This document shows, in pieces, positions 1-8,392 of a stretch of DNA of 24,063 nucleotides (position 1 is the stretch's first letter; every line of letters starts with the position of its first letter). The notes under the pieces are model-generated. The model saw only the letters and a program-made list of their open reading frames with translations. It was not told the DNA's origin and ran no database searches. The position numbers and the translations under genes are program-made. This stretch comes from an uncultured Clostridia bacterium (GTDB taxonomy: Bacteria; Bacillota; Clostridia; Oscillospirales; CAG-382), in contig CANQVQ010000012.1 in assembly GCA_947627335.1 (NCBI GenBank), forward strand, positions 1 to 24,063. Reading direction: 5' to 3'.

Positions 1-90
1 TCCTTGACCCCCATTTCCCGGCTCGCTCCCCCTGCCGCAGGTATGCGTCGACGCGATGGTCGAAGCGAGCCGGGAAATGGGGGTCAAGGA
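1..90. repeat. 27-bp perfect inverted repeat at the contig end (probable fold-back artefact)
   Basis: Bases 1-27 are the exact reverse complement of bases 64-90, with a 36-nt spacer. The right arm lies inside dapL and encodes sensible DapL residues (EASREMGVKE). The left arm puts a stop codon (5-7) into the dapL frame. DapL-like sequence (LPLPQ, then VCVDAM) begins right where the left arm ends. The most economical explanation is that bases 1-27 are a chimeric fold-back created during amplification or assembly, rather than a genomic palindrome. Confidence 0.85.
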
Positions 91-1072
91 GACGTTCAAA
101 GGCTACGGCGACTACCCCGGCTACCCGTTCCTGCGGGAAGCCGTGCGGGGGTATTACCGTTCCTTCGGCGTGGAACTGAAGCCGAACGACGTGTTCATCT
201 CCGACGGCGCCAAAAACGACGTGGCGAATCTGCTCGACCTGTTCGCGCAGGAGAATACCGTGCTCGTGCCGGACCCGGTCTACCCGGTGTACGTCGATAC
301 GAACGTCATGGCGGGGCGGAAGGTGGTCTACATCGACGGCAACGCCGAAAACGGCTTCACGCCTGCCCCCGACCCGTCCGTTGACGCGGACCTGATCTAC
401 ATCTGTTCGCCGAACAACCCGACCGGCGCGGTCTATACCCGCGACGGATTGAAAGCGTGGGTGGATTACGCCAACGAGCGGCAGGCGTTGATCCTGTTCG
501 ACGCCGCATACGAGGCGTTCATCGAGGATTCCGACTGCCCGCACTCCATCTTCGAGGTCGAAGGTGCGCGGACCTGCGCGATCGAGATCTGTTCGCTTTC
601 CAAGACGGCGGGATTTACGGGGACGCGCTGCGGCTACACGGTCATCCCGGAGGAACTCGAACGGGAAGGCGAATCCCTCAACCGCCTCTGGCTGCGCCGA
701 CAGTCCACCAAGCACAACGGCGTGTCCTACGTCATCCAACGCGGCGCCGCCGCCGTCTTTACGCCGGAAGGTCTCGCACAATGCAGGGAAAACATCGCCT
801 ATTACAAGGCGAATACCCGTCTGCTCGCGGACGTGCTGGAGGAGAAGGGGATCTTCTACACCGGCGGAAAGAATTCGCCCTACGTCTGGCTTCGTGCGCC
901 GGGCGGGAAAAAGAGCTGGGACTTCTTCGACGAACTGCTCGAAAAGCTCCGCATCGTCGGCACGCCGGGCAGCGGTTTCGGCAGAAACGGGGAAGGGTAC
1001 TTCCGCCTGACCGGTTTCGGCAGCCGCGAAAGCACCGAGATCGCCGTCGAGCGCATCCGCAAAGGTCTGTGA
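29..1072 (+). CDS. dapL: LL-diaminopimelate aminotransferase, 5'-truncated
   Basis: PLP-dependent class I/II aminotransferase that converts tetrahydrodipicolinate plus glutamate directly to LL-2,6-diaminopimelate, feeding lysine and peptidoglycan synthesis in the cytoplasm. About 348 residues are present; the family usually has about 400-410, so roughly 60 N-terminal residues are missing. Visible features are the GYGDYPGYPFLREA substrate loop, the SPNNPTG cofactor motif, and the SLSKTAGFTGTRCGY segment whose Lys (602-604) should form the Schiff base. The C-terminal GYFRLTGFGSRE matches the conserved carboxylate-binding Arg region. The in-frame ATG at 56 is internal, because homology continues upstream to about base 29. 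The upstream bases are a fold-back. No clear terminator follows the stop at 1070-1072. Confidence 0.9.
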   Translation, partial: PLPQVCVDAMVEASREMGVKETFKGYGDYPGYPFLREAVRGYYRSFGVELKPNDVFISDGAKNDVANLLDLFAQENTVLVPDPVYPVYVDTNVMAGRKVVYIDGNAENGFTPAPDPSVDADLIYICSPNNPTGAVYTRDGLKAWVDYANERQALILFDAAYEAFIEDSDCPHSIFEVEGARTCAIEICSLSKTAGFTGTRCGYTVIPEELEREGESLNRLWLRRQSTKHNGVSYVIQRGAAAVFTPEGLAQCRENIAYYKANTRLLADVLEEKGIFYTGGKNSPYVWLRAPGGKKSWDFFDELLEKLRIVGTPGSGFGRNGEGYFRLTGFGSRESTEIAVERIRKGL

Positions 1073-1190
1073 TTTGCAGTTTTGCGGTAAATCCATTGCA
1101 GAATTTGTCATATAAAGGTTAGTTTACGTCATTTGGTTTGTTCTATTTACGAGAAAATGCAATTTTCGGTGCTTTTTCATTCATTCTCGG
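1073..1190. other. AT-richer intergenic spacer, no gene seen
   Basis: The spacer between dapL and the gltA promoter is visibly AT-richer than the flanking genes. I see no ORF with a ribosome binding site, no strong hairpin with a T-tract, and no tRNA-like fold. It may hold regulatory sequence for the TCA operon. Confidence 0.5.
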
Positions 1191-1219
1191 TTGACAGGAG
1201 CGTGCCGATGTGCTATACT
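1191..1219 (+). promoter_or_regulatory. Sigma-A promoter of the citrate synthase operon
   Basis: TTGACA (1191-1196), a 17-nt spacer, then TATACT (1214-1219) preceded by TG one base away (1211-1212), an extended -10. The -35 is a perfect consensus match. It lies 35 nt upstream of the ATG at 1255, so the longer frame that opens at 1210 would begin inside the promoter. Confidence 0.85.
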
Positions 1220-1254
1220 GTTCCTATCAGAATGGGAAAGGGAATGAACTTCCG

Positions 1255-2628
1255 ATGACGGACCGCAATACGGACAAAAAAATGGACCTGCAAACGCTGT
1301 TCTGCAAAATGCGAAAGAACGAGCCGTTTGAAGAGTCCCTCTATACGAAATACGGCGTGCGCCGCGGACTGCGCAATCTGGACGGCACCGGCGTCGTCGC
1401 CGGTATCACGCGCATCAGCAACGTGCACGGCTACGTCGTCAACGAGTACGAACGCGTCCCGTGCGAGGGCGAACTGCGCTACCGCGGGATCGACGTGCGG
1501 GACATCGTGAACGGCTGCCTGCGGGACGATCGGTTCGGGTTCGAGGAAACCGTCTGGCTGCTGCTGTTCGGCTATCTGCCGACGGAGCAGGAGATCGTCG
1601 CGTTCAATTCGCTCATGGAGGAGTACCGGGTGCTCCCGCATGACTTCATCGAGGATATGATCCTCAAGGCGGCGAGCCGGGACATCATGAACAAGATGGC
1701 GCGGAGCGTCCTTGCGCTGTACAGCTATGACGACAACCCGGACGATCTTTCGATGGAAAACGTCCTGCGGCAGTCGCTTTCGCTGGTCGCCCGTCTGCCG
1801 AGCATCATGACGGCAGGGTACCAGGCGAAAAAGCACGTCTACGATACGCAGGACTACTTCATCTACGCGCCATTGCAGGGATTGAGTACGGCGGAAAATA
1901 TCCTGTCCATGCTTCGCGTCGACCGCTCCTATACGCGGGAGGAGGCGCTGCTGCTGGACAAATGCCTGATCCTGCACGCCGAACACGGCGGCGGAAACAA
2001 CTCGACGTTTTCCGTCCGCCTGCTGACCTCCTCCCGGACGGATACCTATTCCGCACTCGCGGCGGGCATTGGCTCGCTGAAGGGTTCGTGGCACGGAGGC
2101 GCGAACATCAGCGTCAACAAAATGCTCGACGAGATCCGTGCGAACGTCCGCGACCCGCACGACGACGAGGAGATCAGCGCCTACCTGCTGAAGATTTTCC
2201 GCAAGGAAGCGGGCGACGGCAGCGGACGCATCTACGGCATGGGGCACGCGGTCTATACCAAGAGCGACCCGCGTGCGAAGATCCTCAAGGCGGAAGCCGG
2301 AAAGATGGCGGAGGAGCGGGGCTTCGGCGAGGACTTCCTGCTGCTCGACGCGATCGAACGGCTCTCCCCGGCGATCCTCGCGTCCAAGCGAAGCGAGGAC
2401 ACGGTCTGCGCGAACGTGGACCTGTATTCCGGTTTGGTGTACCGTATGCTTCGTATCCCGCCGGAGCTGTTCACCCCGCTGTTCGCGGTGTCCCGTTCGG
2501 CAGGCTGGTGCGCACACCGCATGGAGGAACTGGCGACCTGCCATCGGATCATGCGTCCCGCCTACCGCGCCAACCTCGACCAATTGCCGTATGTGCCGCT
2601 CGCGGAGCGAAAGGAAAAAAACAACTAA
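1255..2628 (+). CDS. gltA: Citrate synthase (Si type)
   Basis: Condenses acetyl-CoA and oxaloacetate to citrate, the entry to the oxidative TCA branch. The 457-residue protein carries the family catalytic triad: His280 (GSWHGGAN), His331 (GMGHAVY) and Asp389 (NVDLYSG). The substrate-binding His244 is in LILHAEHGGG, and the Arg-containing SRSAGWCAHRMEE motif is near the C-terminus. It is longer than the roughly 430-residue E. coli enzyme because of an N-terminal extension of about 40 residues. The ATG at 1255 is chosen because AAAGGGA (1237-1243) precedes it and the alternative start at 1210 overlaps the -10 box. It is the first gene of a three-enzyme operon, 21 nt before aconitase. A 2-methylcitrate synthase activity cannot be excluded from sequence, but the partner genes argue for citrate. 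Confidence 0.93.
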   Translation: MTDRNTDKKMDLQTLFCKMRKNEPFEESLYTKYGVRRGLRNLDGTGVVAGITRISNVHGYVVNEYERVPCEGELRYRGIDVRDIVNGCLRDDRFGFEETVWLLLFGYLPTEQEIVAFNSLMEEYRVLPHDFIEDMILKAASRDIMNKMARSVLALYSYDDNPDDLSMENVLRQSLSLVARLPSIMTAGYQAKKHVYDTQDYFIYAPLQGLSTAENILSMLRVDRSYTREEALLLDKCLILHAEHGGGNNSTFSVRLLTSSRTDTYSALAAGIGSLKGSWHGGANISVNKMLDEIRANVRDPHDDEEISAYLLKIFRKEAGDGSGRIYGMGHAVYTKSDPRAKILKAEAGKMAEERGFGEDFLLLDAIERLSPAILASKRSEDTVCANVDLYSGLVYRMLRIPPELFTPLFAVSRSAGWCAHRMEELATCHRIMRPAYRANLDQLPYVPLAERKEKNN

Positions 2629-2649
2629 CCTACCGAAAGGATTTTGACG

Positions 2650-4578
2650 ATGGGAAGCACACTTGCGCAAAAAATCATTCGCACACACCTCCTGGAAGGG
2701 GAGATGCGCGTCGGACAGGAGATCGGTCTGCGGATCGACCAGACGCTCACGCAGGACGCGACCGGGACCATGGCGTACCTCGAATTCGAGGCGATCGGGA
2801 TCCCACGCGTCCGCACGGAGCTTTCCGTCGCGTATATCGACCATAACACCCTGCAAAGCGGGTTTGAAAACGCCGACGACCACCGCTACATCCAGTCCGT
2901 CGCGAAGAAGCACGGGCTTTACTTCTCCCGTCCCGGCAACGGGATCTGCCATCAGGTGCATCTGGAGCGTTTCGGCGTGCCGGGAAAGACGCTTATCGGT
3001 TCGGACAGCCACACGCCGACCGGCGGCGGGATCGGTATGCTCGCGTTCGGCGCGGGCGGTATGGACGTCGCGGTCGCGATGGGCGGCGGGACCTACTACA
3101 TCACCATGCCGAAGATGCTTCGGGTCAACCTGACCGGGCGCCTGCGCCCGTGGGTGTCCGCGAAGGACGTGATCCTTGAAGTCCTGCGCCGTCTGACGGT
3201 CAAGGGTGGCGTGGGAAAGATCGTCGAGTACGCCGGGGAAGGCGTCGGCTCCCTCTCGGTTCCGGAACGTGCGACCATCACCAACATGGGCGCGGAACTC
3301 GGCGCTTCGACCTCGATCTTCCCGTCCGACGAGGTGACGAGGGCATTCCTGAAAGCGCAGGGGAGGGAAGGGGACTGGACCCCGCTTTCCGCCGACCCGG
3401 ACGCCGTCTACGACGAGGAAATTACGATCGACCTGTCCTCGCTCGAGCCGTCCGCCGCCTGCCCGCACAGCCCGGATCACGTCAAAACCGTCCGGGAGAT
3501 CGGACCGATGCGGGTGGATCAGGTCTGTATCGGTTCCTGCACGAATTCTTCGCTTTCGGATCTGCTGAAGGTCGCGTCGATCCTGAAAGGCAAAACCGTC
3601 GACGAGCACGTCAGCCTGTCCATCGCACCCGGCTCGAAGCAGGTCTACAATATGCTCGCCGCCTGCGGCGCACTTTCGGACATCATTTCCGCCGGTGCGC
3701 GTGTATTGGAATGCGCCTGCGGTCCGTGTATCGGCATGGGGCAATCGCCGAACAGCGCAGGCGTATCCCTGCGGACCTTCAACCGCAACTTTGAAGGGCG
3801 CAGCGGGACGAAGGACGCGCAGGTGTACCTCGTCAGCCCGGAAACGGCGGCGTATTCCGCGCTTCGCGGCGTGCTGTCCGACCCGCGGGAGCTCGGCGAA
3901 CAGCCGGAATTCCCCCTGCCGGAACATTTTCTGCTCAACGACAACATGATCATTCCCCCCGCTTCCCCGGCGGAAGCGGAAAAGCTGGAGGTCCTGCGCG
4001 GACCGAACATCAAACCGTTCCCGGTCAGCGGACCGCTCGCCGAGGATATTTCCTGCGAATGTACGCTGAAAGTCGGCGACAACATCACGACCGACCATAT
4101 CATGCCCGCCGGGGCGAAGATTTTGCCCTATCGGTCGAATATCCCGTACCTATCCAAATTCTGCTTCGCCGTCTGCGACGAGGGCTTTGCGGAGCGCTCC
4201 AAACAGAAGGGGAGCGGGATCGTCGTCGGCGGGGAGAACTACGGGCAGGGTTCCTCGCGGGAGCACGCGGCGCTCGTGCCGCTGTATCTCGGCGTCAAGG
4301 CGGTCGTCGTCAAGTCGTTCGCCCGCATCCACGTCGCGAACCTGATCAATGCCGGGATCCTGCCGCTGACGTTTGCGGACCCGGCGGACTACGAAAAAAT
4401 TTCGCAGGGGGATTCCCTGCGGCTCGCCGGCATCCGCGAAGCGATCGCACACGGTTCGACCGCGACGCTTGAAAACCTGACAAACGGGGAAAAGATCCCG
4501 CTGAAGGTGGAATTTTCCGAGCGGCAGCGCCGCATTCTGCTCGCGGGCGGACTGCTCAACGACACGAAAGGAGCCTGA
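2650..4578 (+). CDS. acnA: Aconitate hydratase (about 640-residue bacterial type)
   Basis: Isomerises citrate to isocitrate through cis-aconitate using a [4Fe-4S] cluster. The 642-residue protein has Cys297 in GSCTNS and Cys357/Cys360 in CACGPC as the three cluster ligands. GSDSHTPTGGGIGMLAFGAGG lies near residue 118, and the C-terminal swivel domain has VGDNITTDHIMPAG and YGQGSSREHAAL with the catalytic Ser-Arg. The length is well below the roughly 890 residues of E. coli AcnA and fits the short class of aconitases found in Clostridia and Aquifex. 3-Isopropylmalate dehydratase is unlikely, because its large and small subunits are normally separate and the neighbours are TCA enzymes. The start is ATG 2650 with GAAAGG at 2635-2640. 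A TTG two codons upstream is possible but less well placed. The symbol is by role, not exact orthology. Confidence 0.92.
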   Translation: MGSTLAQKIIRTHLLEGEMRVGQEIGLRIDQTLTQDATGTMAYLEFEAIGIPRVRTELSVAYIDHNTLQSGFENADDHRYIQSVAKKHGLYFSRPGNGICHQVHLERFGVPGKTLIGSDSHTPTGGGIGMLAFGAGGMDVAVAMGGGTYYITMPKMLRVNLTGRLRPWVSAKDVILEVLRRLTVKGGVGKIVEYAGEGVGSLSVPERATITNMGAELGASTSIFPSDEVTRAFLKAQGREGDWTPLSADPDAVYDEEITIDLSSLEPSAACPHSPDHVKTVREIGPMRVDQVCIGSCTNSSLSDLLKVASILKGKTVDEHVSLSIAPGSKQVYNMLAACGALSDIISAGARVLECACGPCIGMGQSPNSAGVSLRTFNRNFEGRSGTKDAQVYLVSPETAAYSALRGVLSDPRELGEQPEFPLPEHFLLNDNMIIPPASPAEAEKLEVLRGPNIKPFPVSGPLAEDISCECTLKVGDNITTDHIMPAGAKILPYRSNIPYLSKFCFAVCDEGFAERSKQKGSGIVVGGENYGQGSSREHAALVPLYLGVKAVVVKSFARIHVANLINAGILPLTFADPADYEKISQGDSLRLAGIREAIAHGSTATLENLTNGEKIPLKVEFSERQRRILLAGGLLNDTKGA

Positions 4579-4584
4579 GCGTTT

Positions 4585-5781
4585 ATGGACAAGATCCAAA
4601 TGAAAACACCGCTCGTCGAGATGGACGGCGACGAGATGACCCGTGTGATCTGGCAGGAGATCAAGGAAATCCTGCTCCTTCCGTTCATCGACCTCAAGAC
4701 GGAATACTACGACCTCGGGCTTGCGCACCGCAACGATACCGACGACCAGGTGACGATCGACGCCGCGGAAGCGACCAAAAAATACGGCGTCGCCGTCAAG
4801 TGCGCCACCATTACGCCGAACGCGGCTCGTATGGACGAGTACCGTCTCAAAAAAATGTGGAAAAGCCCGAACGGGACCATTCGCGCTCTGCTCGACGGGA
4901 CGGTATTCCGCACGCCGATCGTCGTCAAGGGCATCGAACCCTATGTCAAGTCCTGGAAAAAGCCGATCTCCATCGCCCGTCATGCGTACGGGGACGTCTA
5001 CAAAGCGTCCGAAGTGCGCGTTCCGGCGGGCGCGAAAGCGGAAATTCTCGTCACTGACCGCGACGGCAACGAAACGCGGACGCCGATCCACGATTTTCAG
5101 GGCGACGGCGTCGTGCAGGGGATGCACAACCTCGACGGCAGCATCGCCTCGTTCGCCCATGCCTGCTTCCGCTATGCGCTGGAGCAGAAAAAGGACCTGT
5201 GGTTCTCGACGAAGGACACCATCAGCAAGACCTACGACCACCGTTTCAAGGATATTTTCGCCGAAATGTACGAGCGGGACTATCGCGCAGACTTCGAGAA
5301 GGCGGGGATCACCTATTTCTATACGCTTATCGACGACGCGGTGGCGCGGGTGATCCGCTCGGAAGGCGGATTCATTTGGGCTTGCAAGAACTACGACGGG
5401 GACGTGATGTCCGATATGCTTGCGACCGGATTCGGGTCGCTTGCGATGATGACGTCGGTGCTGGTGTCGCCGGACGGCGTTTACGAGTACGAAGCCGCGC
5501 ACGGCACCGTGCAGCGCCATTACTACAAGCACCTCGCCGGGGAGGAGACCTCGACGAACTCCATCGCGACCATCTTCGCGTGGAGCGGCGCGCTCCGCAA
5601 GCGCGGCGAGCTGGACGGTCTGCCGGAACTCTGCGCGTTCGCGGACAGACTGGAAAAGGCGTCCATCGACACGATCGAAAGCGGCGTCATGACGAAGGAC
5701 CTCTACCTGATCTCCTCGCTGTCCGATAAAAAAGCGGTCAACACGACTGAATTCCTGCGGGAGATCGCCAAACGGCTGTAA
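4585..5781 (+). CDS. icd: NADP-dependent isocitrate dehydrogenase (homodimeric, eukaryote-like subfamily)
   Basis: Oxidatively decarboxylates isocitrate to 2-oxoglutarate, giving NADPH. The 398-residue protein is close to the usual length of about 400-410 for the subfamily shared with eukaryotic cytosolic enzymes, and does not resemble the E. coli type. Key segments are LVEMDGDEMTRVIW near the N-terminus, SPNGTIRALLDGTVFR (substrate phosphoserine-loop region), the dimer and catalytic region with WACKNYDGD, and EAAHGTVQRHY followed by TSTNSIATIFAW. The Arg-His of that last motif contacts the NADP 2'-phosphate in this subfamily. AAAGGAG at 4568-4573 overlaps the end of aconitase, only 6 nt upstream of the ATG, which points to co-translation. 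Together with citrate synthase and aconitase it completes a glutamate-supplying oxidative branch. Confidence 0.94.
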   Translation: MDKIQMKTPLVEMDGDEMTRVIWQEIKEILLLPFIDLKTEYYDLGLAHRNDTDDQVTIDAAEATKKYGVAVKCATITPNAARMDEYRLKKMWKSPNGTIRALLDGTVFRTPIVVKGIEPYVKSWKKPISIARHAYGDVYKASEVRVPAGAKAEILVTDRDGNETRTPIHDFQGDGVVQGMHNLDGSIASFAHACFRYALEQKKDLWFSTKDTISKTYDHRFKDIFAEMYERDYRADFEKAGITYFYTLIDDAVARVIRSEGGFIWACKNYDGDVMSDMLATGFGSLAMMTSVLVSPDGVYEYEAAHGTVQRHYYKHLAGEETSTNSIATIFAWSGALRKRGELDGLPELCAFADRLEKASIDTIESGVMTKDLYLISSLSDKKAVNTTEFLREIAKRL

Positions 5782-5794
5782 AGCGTTTTGGAAA

Positions 5795-6580
5795 ATGGAT
5801 TTCACAAACGAAAGCATTTTGCGAATCGCCATGCGGCAATCCGCGATCGACGCGAACTGTGACGAAGAGGATTTTTTGCGGGACGAGAACGTCATCGTTT
5901 CTTCGGCAAAAAATCCGTATGCGCGAAAATACATCGAACTGCCCTTGGACTGCAACCTGATCTCCTACGGGAACAACATCGTCGCTTCGGTCCGTGAGAC
6001 CTATCGCGAGATCGTTTCGGACTATATCGGTCGTTTTCCCGTCGTGCACTGCTTTGAAACGCCGAATCTACACATTCTGAACGACGAAATGCAGAAAAAC
6101 GGGTTGCGCGTCTGCTTTATGGCGGAGTACTTCCTGCCCGACGTCACGGCGCTGAAAGCCCTTGACTGCCCCTACGCGTGCAGGACACTGTATCCTGCGG
6201 ATTTTCAAGCCCTCTATACGGACGCATGGCGCAACGCGCTGTGCGAAAAGAGGCGCGAACTGGACGTTTTGGGCGTCGGCGCGTACGACGGCGAAACGCT
6301 TATCGGGCTTGCCGCCTGCTCCGCAGACTGCGAAACGATGTGGCAGATCGGCGTGGACGTCCTTCCCGGGTATCGCAGGCGGGGCGTCGCGTCGGCGCTC
6401 ACGAGCCGATTGGCGAAAGCGGTCCTGGAGCAGGGGAGAGTCCCGTTCTACTGCGCCGCATGGTCGAATCTCCCGTCCGTCCGCAACGCGATCCGAAGCG
6501 GATTCCGCCCCGCGTGGGTGGAAACCACCGTCAAAAGCGCTTCTTTTGTCGATGAAATGAACGGCATACGCCCACGATAA
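5795..6580 (+). CDS. GNAT-family N-acetyltransferase with an unassigned N-terminal region
   Basis: The 261-residue protein has a C-terminal GNAT fold at about residues 128-245. The acetyl-CoA pyrophosphate loop is VLPGYRRRGVASAL (189-202), and AWSNLPSVRNAIRSGF (222-237) matches the usual GNAT motif B region, in which Asn is followed by a GF turn. Residues 1-120 are not recognisable to me and may form a second, degenerate acetyltransferase-like half, as in some two-domain GNATs. The ATG is 13 nt after the icd stop with only a weak GGA-type binding site, so it is probably translated from the TCA operon transcript, and a terminator follows at once. The acceptor substrate cannot be told from sequence, and whether its place after icd is functional is unknown. 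Confidence 0.75.
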   Translation: MDFTNESILRIAMRQSAIDANCDEEDFLRDENVIVSSAKNPYARKYIELPLDCNLISYGNNIVASVRETYREIVSDYIGRFPVVHCFETPNLHILNDEMQKNGLRVCFMAEYFLPDVTALKALDCPYACRTLYPADFQALYTDAWRNALCEKRRELDVLGVGAYDGETLIGLAACSADCETMWQIGVDVLPGYRRRGVASALTSRLAKAVLEQGRVPFYCAAWSNLPSVRNAIRSGFRPAWVETTVKSASFVDEMNGIRPR

Positions 6581-6608
6581 AGGACGTATGCCGTTCGTTT
6601 TGTCTTTT
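6559..6608 (+). terminator. Rho-independent terminator of the gltA operon
   Basis: A 12-bp perfect stem, GAACGGCATACG (6559-6570) with CGTATGCCGTTC (6585-6596), has a 14-nt loop and is followed by GTTTTGTCTTTT. The left arm overlaps the 3' end of the GNAT gene. It also sits between convergent genes, but the reverse strand has no T-tract after the stem. Confidence 0.8.
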
Positions 6609-7966
6609 CAGTTCTTCAGCGAATGGATCGGGGCGGGGATCAGACCGCCGCGGGAAATGAATCGGCTCGGGTCGGCTCGGTTGATCCGCATGACCGGCGC
6701 ATCCCCCAAAAGACCGCCGAAGGAGAGGGATTCGCCCTCTTTTTTTCCGATGGCGGGAATGACGCGAACCGCCGTCGTCTTGGTATTCGCCACGCCGATG
6801 GAAAGTTCGTCCGCGATCAGCGCGGAGATGACCGCGGCGGAGGTGTCGCCGGGGATCGCGATCATATCCAACCCCACCGAGCAGACCGCCGTCATCGCCT
6901 CCAGCTTTTCGACGGTCAGGCAGCCGCTTTTCGCAGCCGCGATCATGCCTTCGTCCTCGGACACCGGGATGAACGCCCCGGAAAGCCCGCCGACCCGCGA
7001 GGACGCCATGACGCCGCCCTTCTTGACCGCGTCGTTGAGCAGCGCCAGCGCCGCCGTCGTCCCGCAGCCGCCGCAGCAGCCGACGCCCATCGCCTCTAAA
7101 ATACGCGCAACCGAATCGCCGACGGCAGGCGTGGGCGCAAGGGACAAATCGACGATGCCGAAGGGGACGCCGAGCCGCCTGCTCGCTTCCCCCGCGATCA
7201 ACTGCCCCATGCGGGTGATCTTGAAGGCGGTTTTCTTGATGACCTCGGCAAGCTCCTCAAACGGGGCGTCCGGGCATTTTTCGATCGTCGCACACACCAC
7301 GCCGGGACCCGAGACCCCGACGTTGATCACGCAGTCGCCCTCGCCGACGCCGTGGAACGCGCCCGCCATGAACGGGTTGTCCTCCGGCGCATTGGCGAAC
7401 ACGACCAGCTTCGCCGCACCGATGCACTGCCTGTCCTGCGTCAGTTCCGCCGTCCGTCGGATGATCTGCCCCATGCGGGCGACCGCGTCCATGTTCAGCC
7501 CCGCCTTGGTCGTCGCCGCGTTGACGGACGCGCAGACCCGCTCGGTGGACGAGAGCGCTTCGGGGATGGTGTCGATCAGGATGCGTTCGGATTCCGTCGC
7601 CCCTTTCGGCACCAGTGCGGTGTAACCGCCGATGAAATTGATCCCGAGCGTGTCCGCCGCACGGTCCAGCGCACGGGCGATCCGCAGAAATCCCTCGGCG
7701 TCCTGTCCGGCGCCGACCAGCGAGATCGGCGTGACGGACACCCGTTTGTTGACGATCGGGATGCCGTATTCCCGTTCCAGCTCCTCGCCGACCCGAACGA
7801 GGTGTTCGGCCCGCGTAGTGACGGTATCGTAGATGCGGTCCGCAAGACCCGCCGGGTCGCCGCCCGCACAGCGCAGGAGGGAGATCCCCATCGTGACGGT
7901 GCGGATGTCGAGATGCTCGGTTTCGATCATGCGGACGGTTTCGAGTATGTCGTTGGTATTCAGCAT
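6608..7966 (-). CDS. UPF0210 / PFL-like (DUF711) protein
   Basis: The 452-residue protein matches the conserved UPF0210 family, called PFL-like for its predicted glycyl-radical-enzyme-like fold. Its biochemical function is not established. Recognisable segments are the N-terminal ETVRMIETEHLDIRTVTMGISL, the Gly-rich FIGGYTALVPKG, VINVGVSGPGVV, and VGDSVARILEAMGVGCCGGCGTTAAL in the C-terminal half. The length is normal for the family. It starts 18 nt after the ACT-domain gene with GAAAGGGG as ribosome binding site, the standard two-gene arrangement of these families in Firmicutes. Pairing with an ACT protein suggests ligand control, probably by an amino acid, but that is inference. Confidence 0.88.
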   Translation of the reverse strand: MLNTNDILETVRMIETEHLDIRTVTMGISLLRCAGGDPAGLADRIYDTVTTRAEHLVRVGEELEREYGIPIVNKRVSVTPISLVGAGQDAEGFLRIARALDRAADTLGINFIGGYTALVPKGATESERILIDTIPEALSSTERVCASVNAATTKAGLNMDAVARMGQIIRRTAELTQDRQCIGAAKLVVFANAPEDNPFMAGAFHGVGEGDCVINVGVSGPGVVCATIEKCPDAPFEELAEVIKKTAFKITRMGQLIAGEASRRLGVPFGIVDLSLAPTPAVGDSVARILEAMGVGCCGGCGTTAALALLNDAVKKGGVMASSRVGGLSGAFIPVSEDEGMIAAAKSGCLTVEKLEAMTAVCSVGLDMIAIPGDTSAAVISALIADELSIGVANTKTTAVRVIPAIGKKEGESLSFGGLLGDAPVMRINRADPSRFISRGGLIPAPIHSLKN

Positions 7967-7984
7967 ATGGAAGCCCCTTTCCGC

Positions 7985-8254
7985 TCAGATGCGGTGCATG
8001 GAGTTGAAAACGTCCTCGTGCATGGCGTGGATCTTCAGCCCGTTCTTCTCCGCGAGTTTTTCAAGCTCGTCCGCGAATGCGCCGAACGGGGTACGCATAC
8101 GGTCAAGGTCCACGAGCATCATCATCGCGAAGTATTCCTGCATGACCGTCTGCGAAATATCGACGATATTCGCCCCATGCTCGGTGCAGAGCGCGGACAC
8201 CGCCGCGATGATCCCCATGCTGTCCTTCCCGGTAACCGTAATAACTGCTTTCAT
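7985..8254 (-). CDS. ACT-domain protein (UPF0237 type)
   Basis: This 89-residue protein is a single ACT domain of the GcvR-like UPF0237 group. It begins KAVITVTGKDSMGIIAAVSALC and continues GANIVDISQTVMQEYFAMMMLVD, the typical beta-alpha-beta ligand-binding face with the GKDxxGI turn. ACT domains bind small ligands, mostly amino acids, at dimer interfaces. No DNA-binding or catalytic domain is attached, so it probably acts through its partner encoded 18 nt downstream. A GGAAAGGA sequence lies about 13 nt upstream of the ATG, a slightly long spacing. Confidence 0.9.
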   Translation of the reverse strand: MKAVITVTGKDSMGIIAAVSALCTEHGANIVDISQTVMQEYFAMMMLVDLDRMRTPFGAFADELEKLAEKNGLKIHAMHEDVFNSMHRI

Positions 8255-8293
8255 CTTTCAGAACTATCCTTTCCAATCGTTGCGATCACGCAT

Positions 8294-8322
8294 AGTATAC
8301 ACAATTTTCCGTGAAAAAGCAA
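8294..8322 (-). promoter_or_regulatory. Probable promoter of the ACT-UPF0210 pair
   Basis: On the minus strand, TTGCTT (8317-8322) is 17 nt from TATACT (8294-8299), which is preceded by TGTG. The -35 is poor (first three bases match), so the -10 carries most of the case. It is divergent from the promoter at 8393-8421. Confidence 0.55.
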
Positions 8323-8392
8323 GGATTTTCCGAAAAAAGCGGTGTTTTTCCGCAGATTTTCCGCCTCCAGGGACGCTTTTTTCAAAAAAAGA

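Noticed and set aside
1213..4098. 961-codon open frame on the minus strand
   Set aside because: It lies antisense to citrate synthase and aconitase, both with full family motifs. Its Arg/Val/Asp-rich translation is typical of the reverse frame of G+C-rich genes, and it has no ribosome binding site.
4150..5955. 601-codon open frame on the minus strand
   Set aside because: Antisense to aconitase and isocitrate dehydrogenase, with no start context and no recognisable domain.
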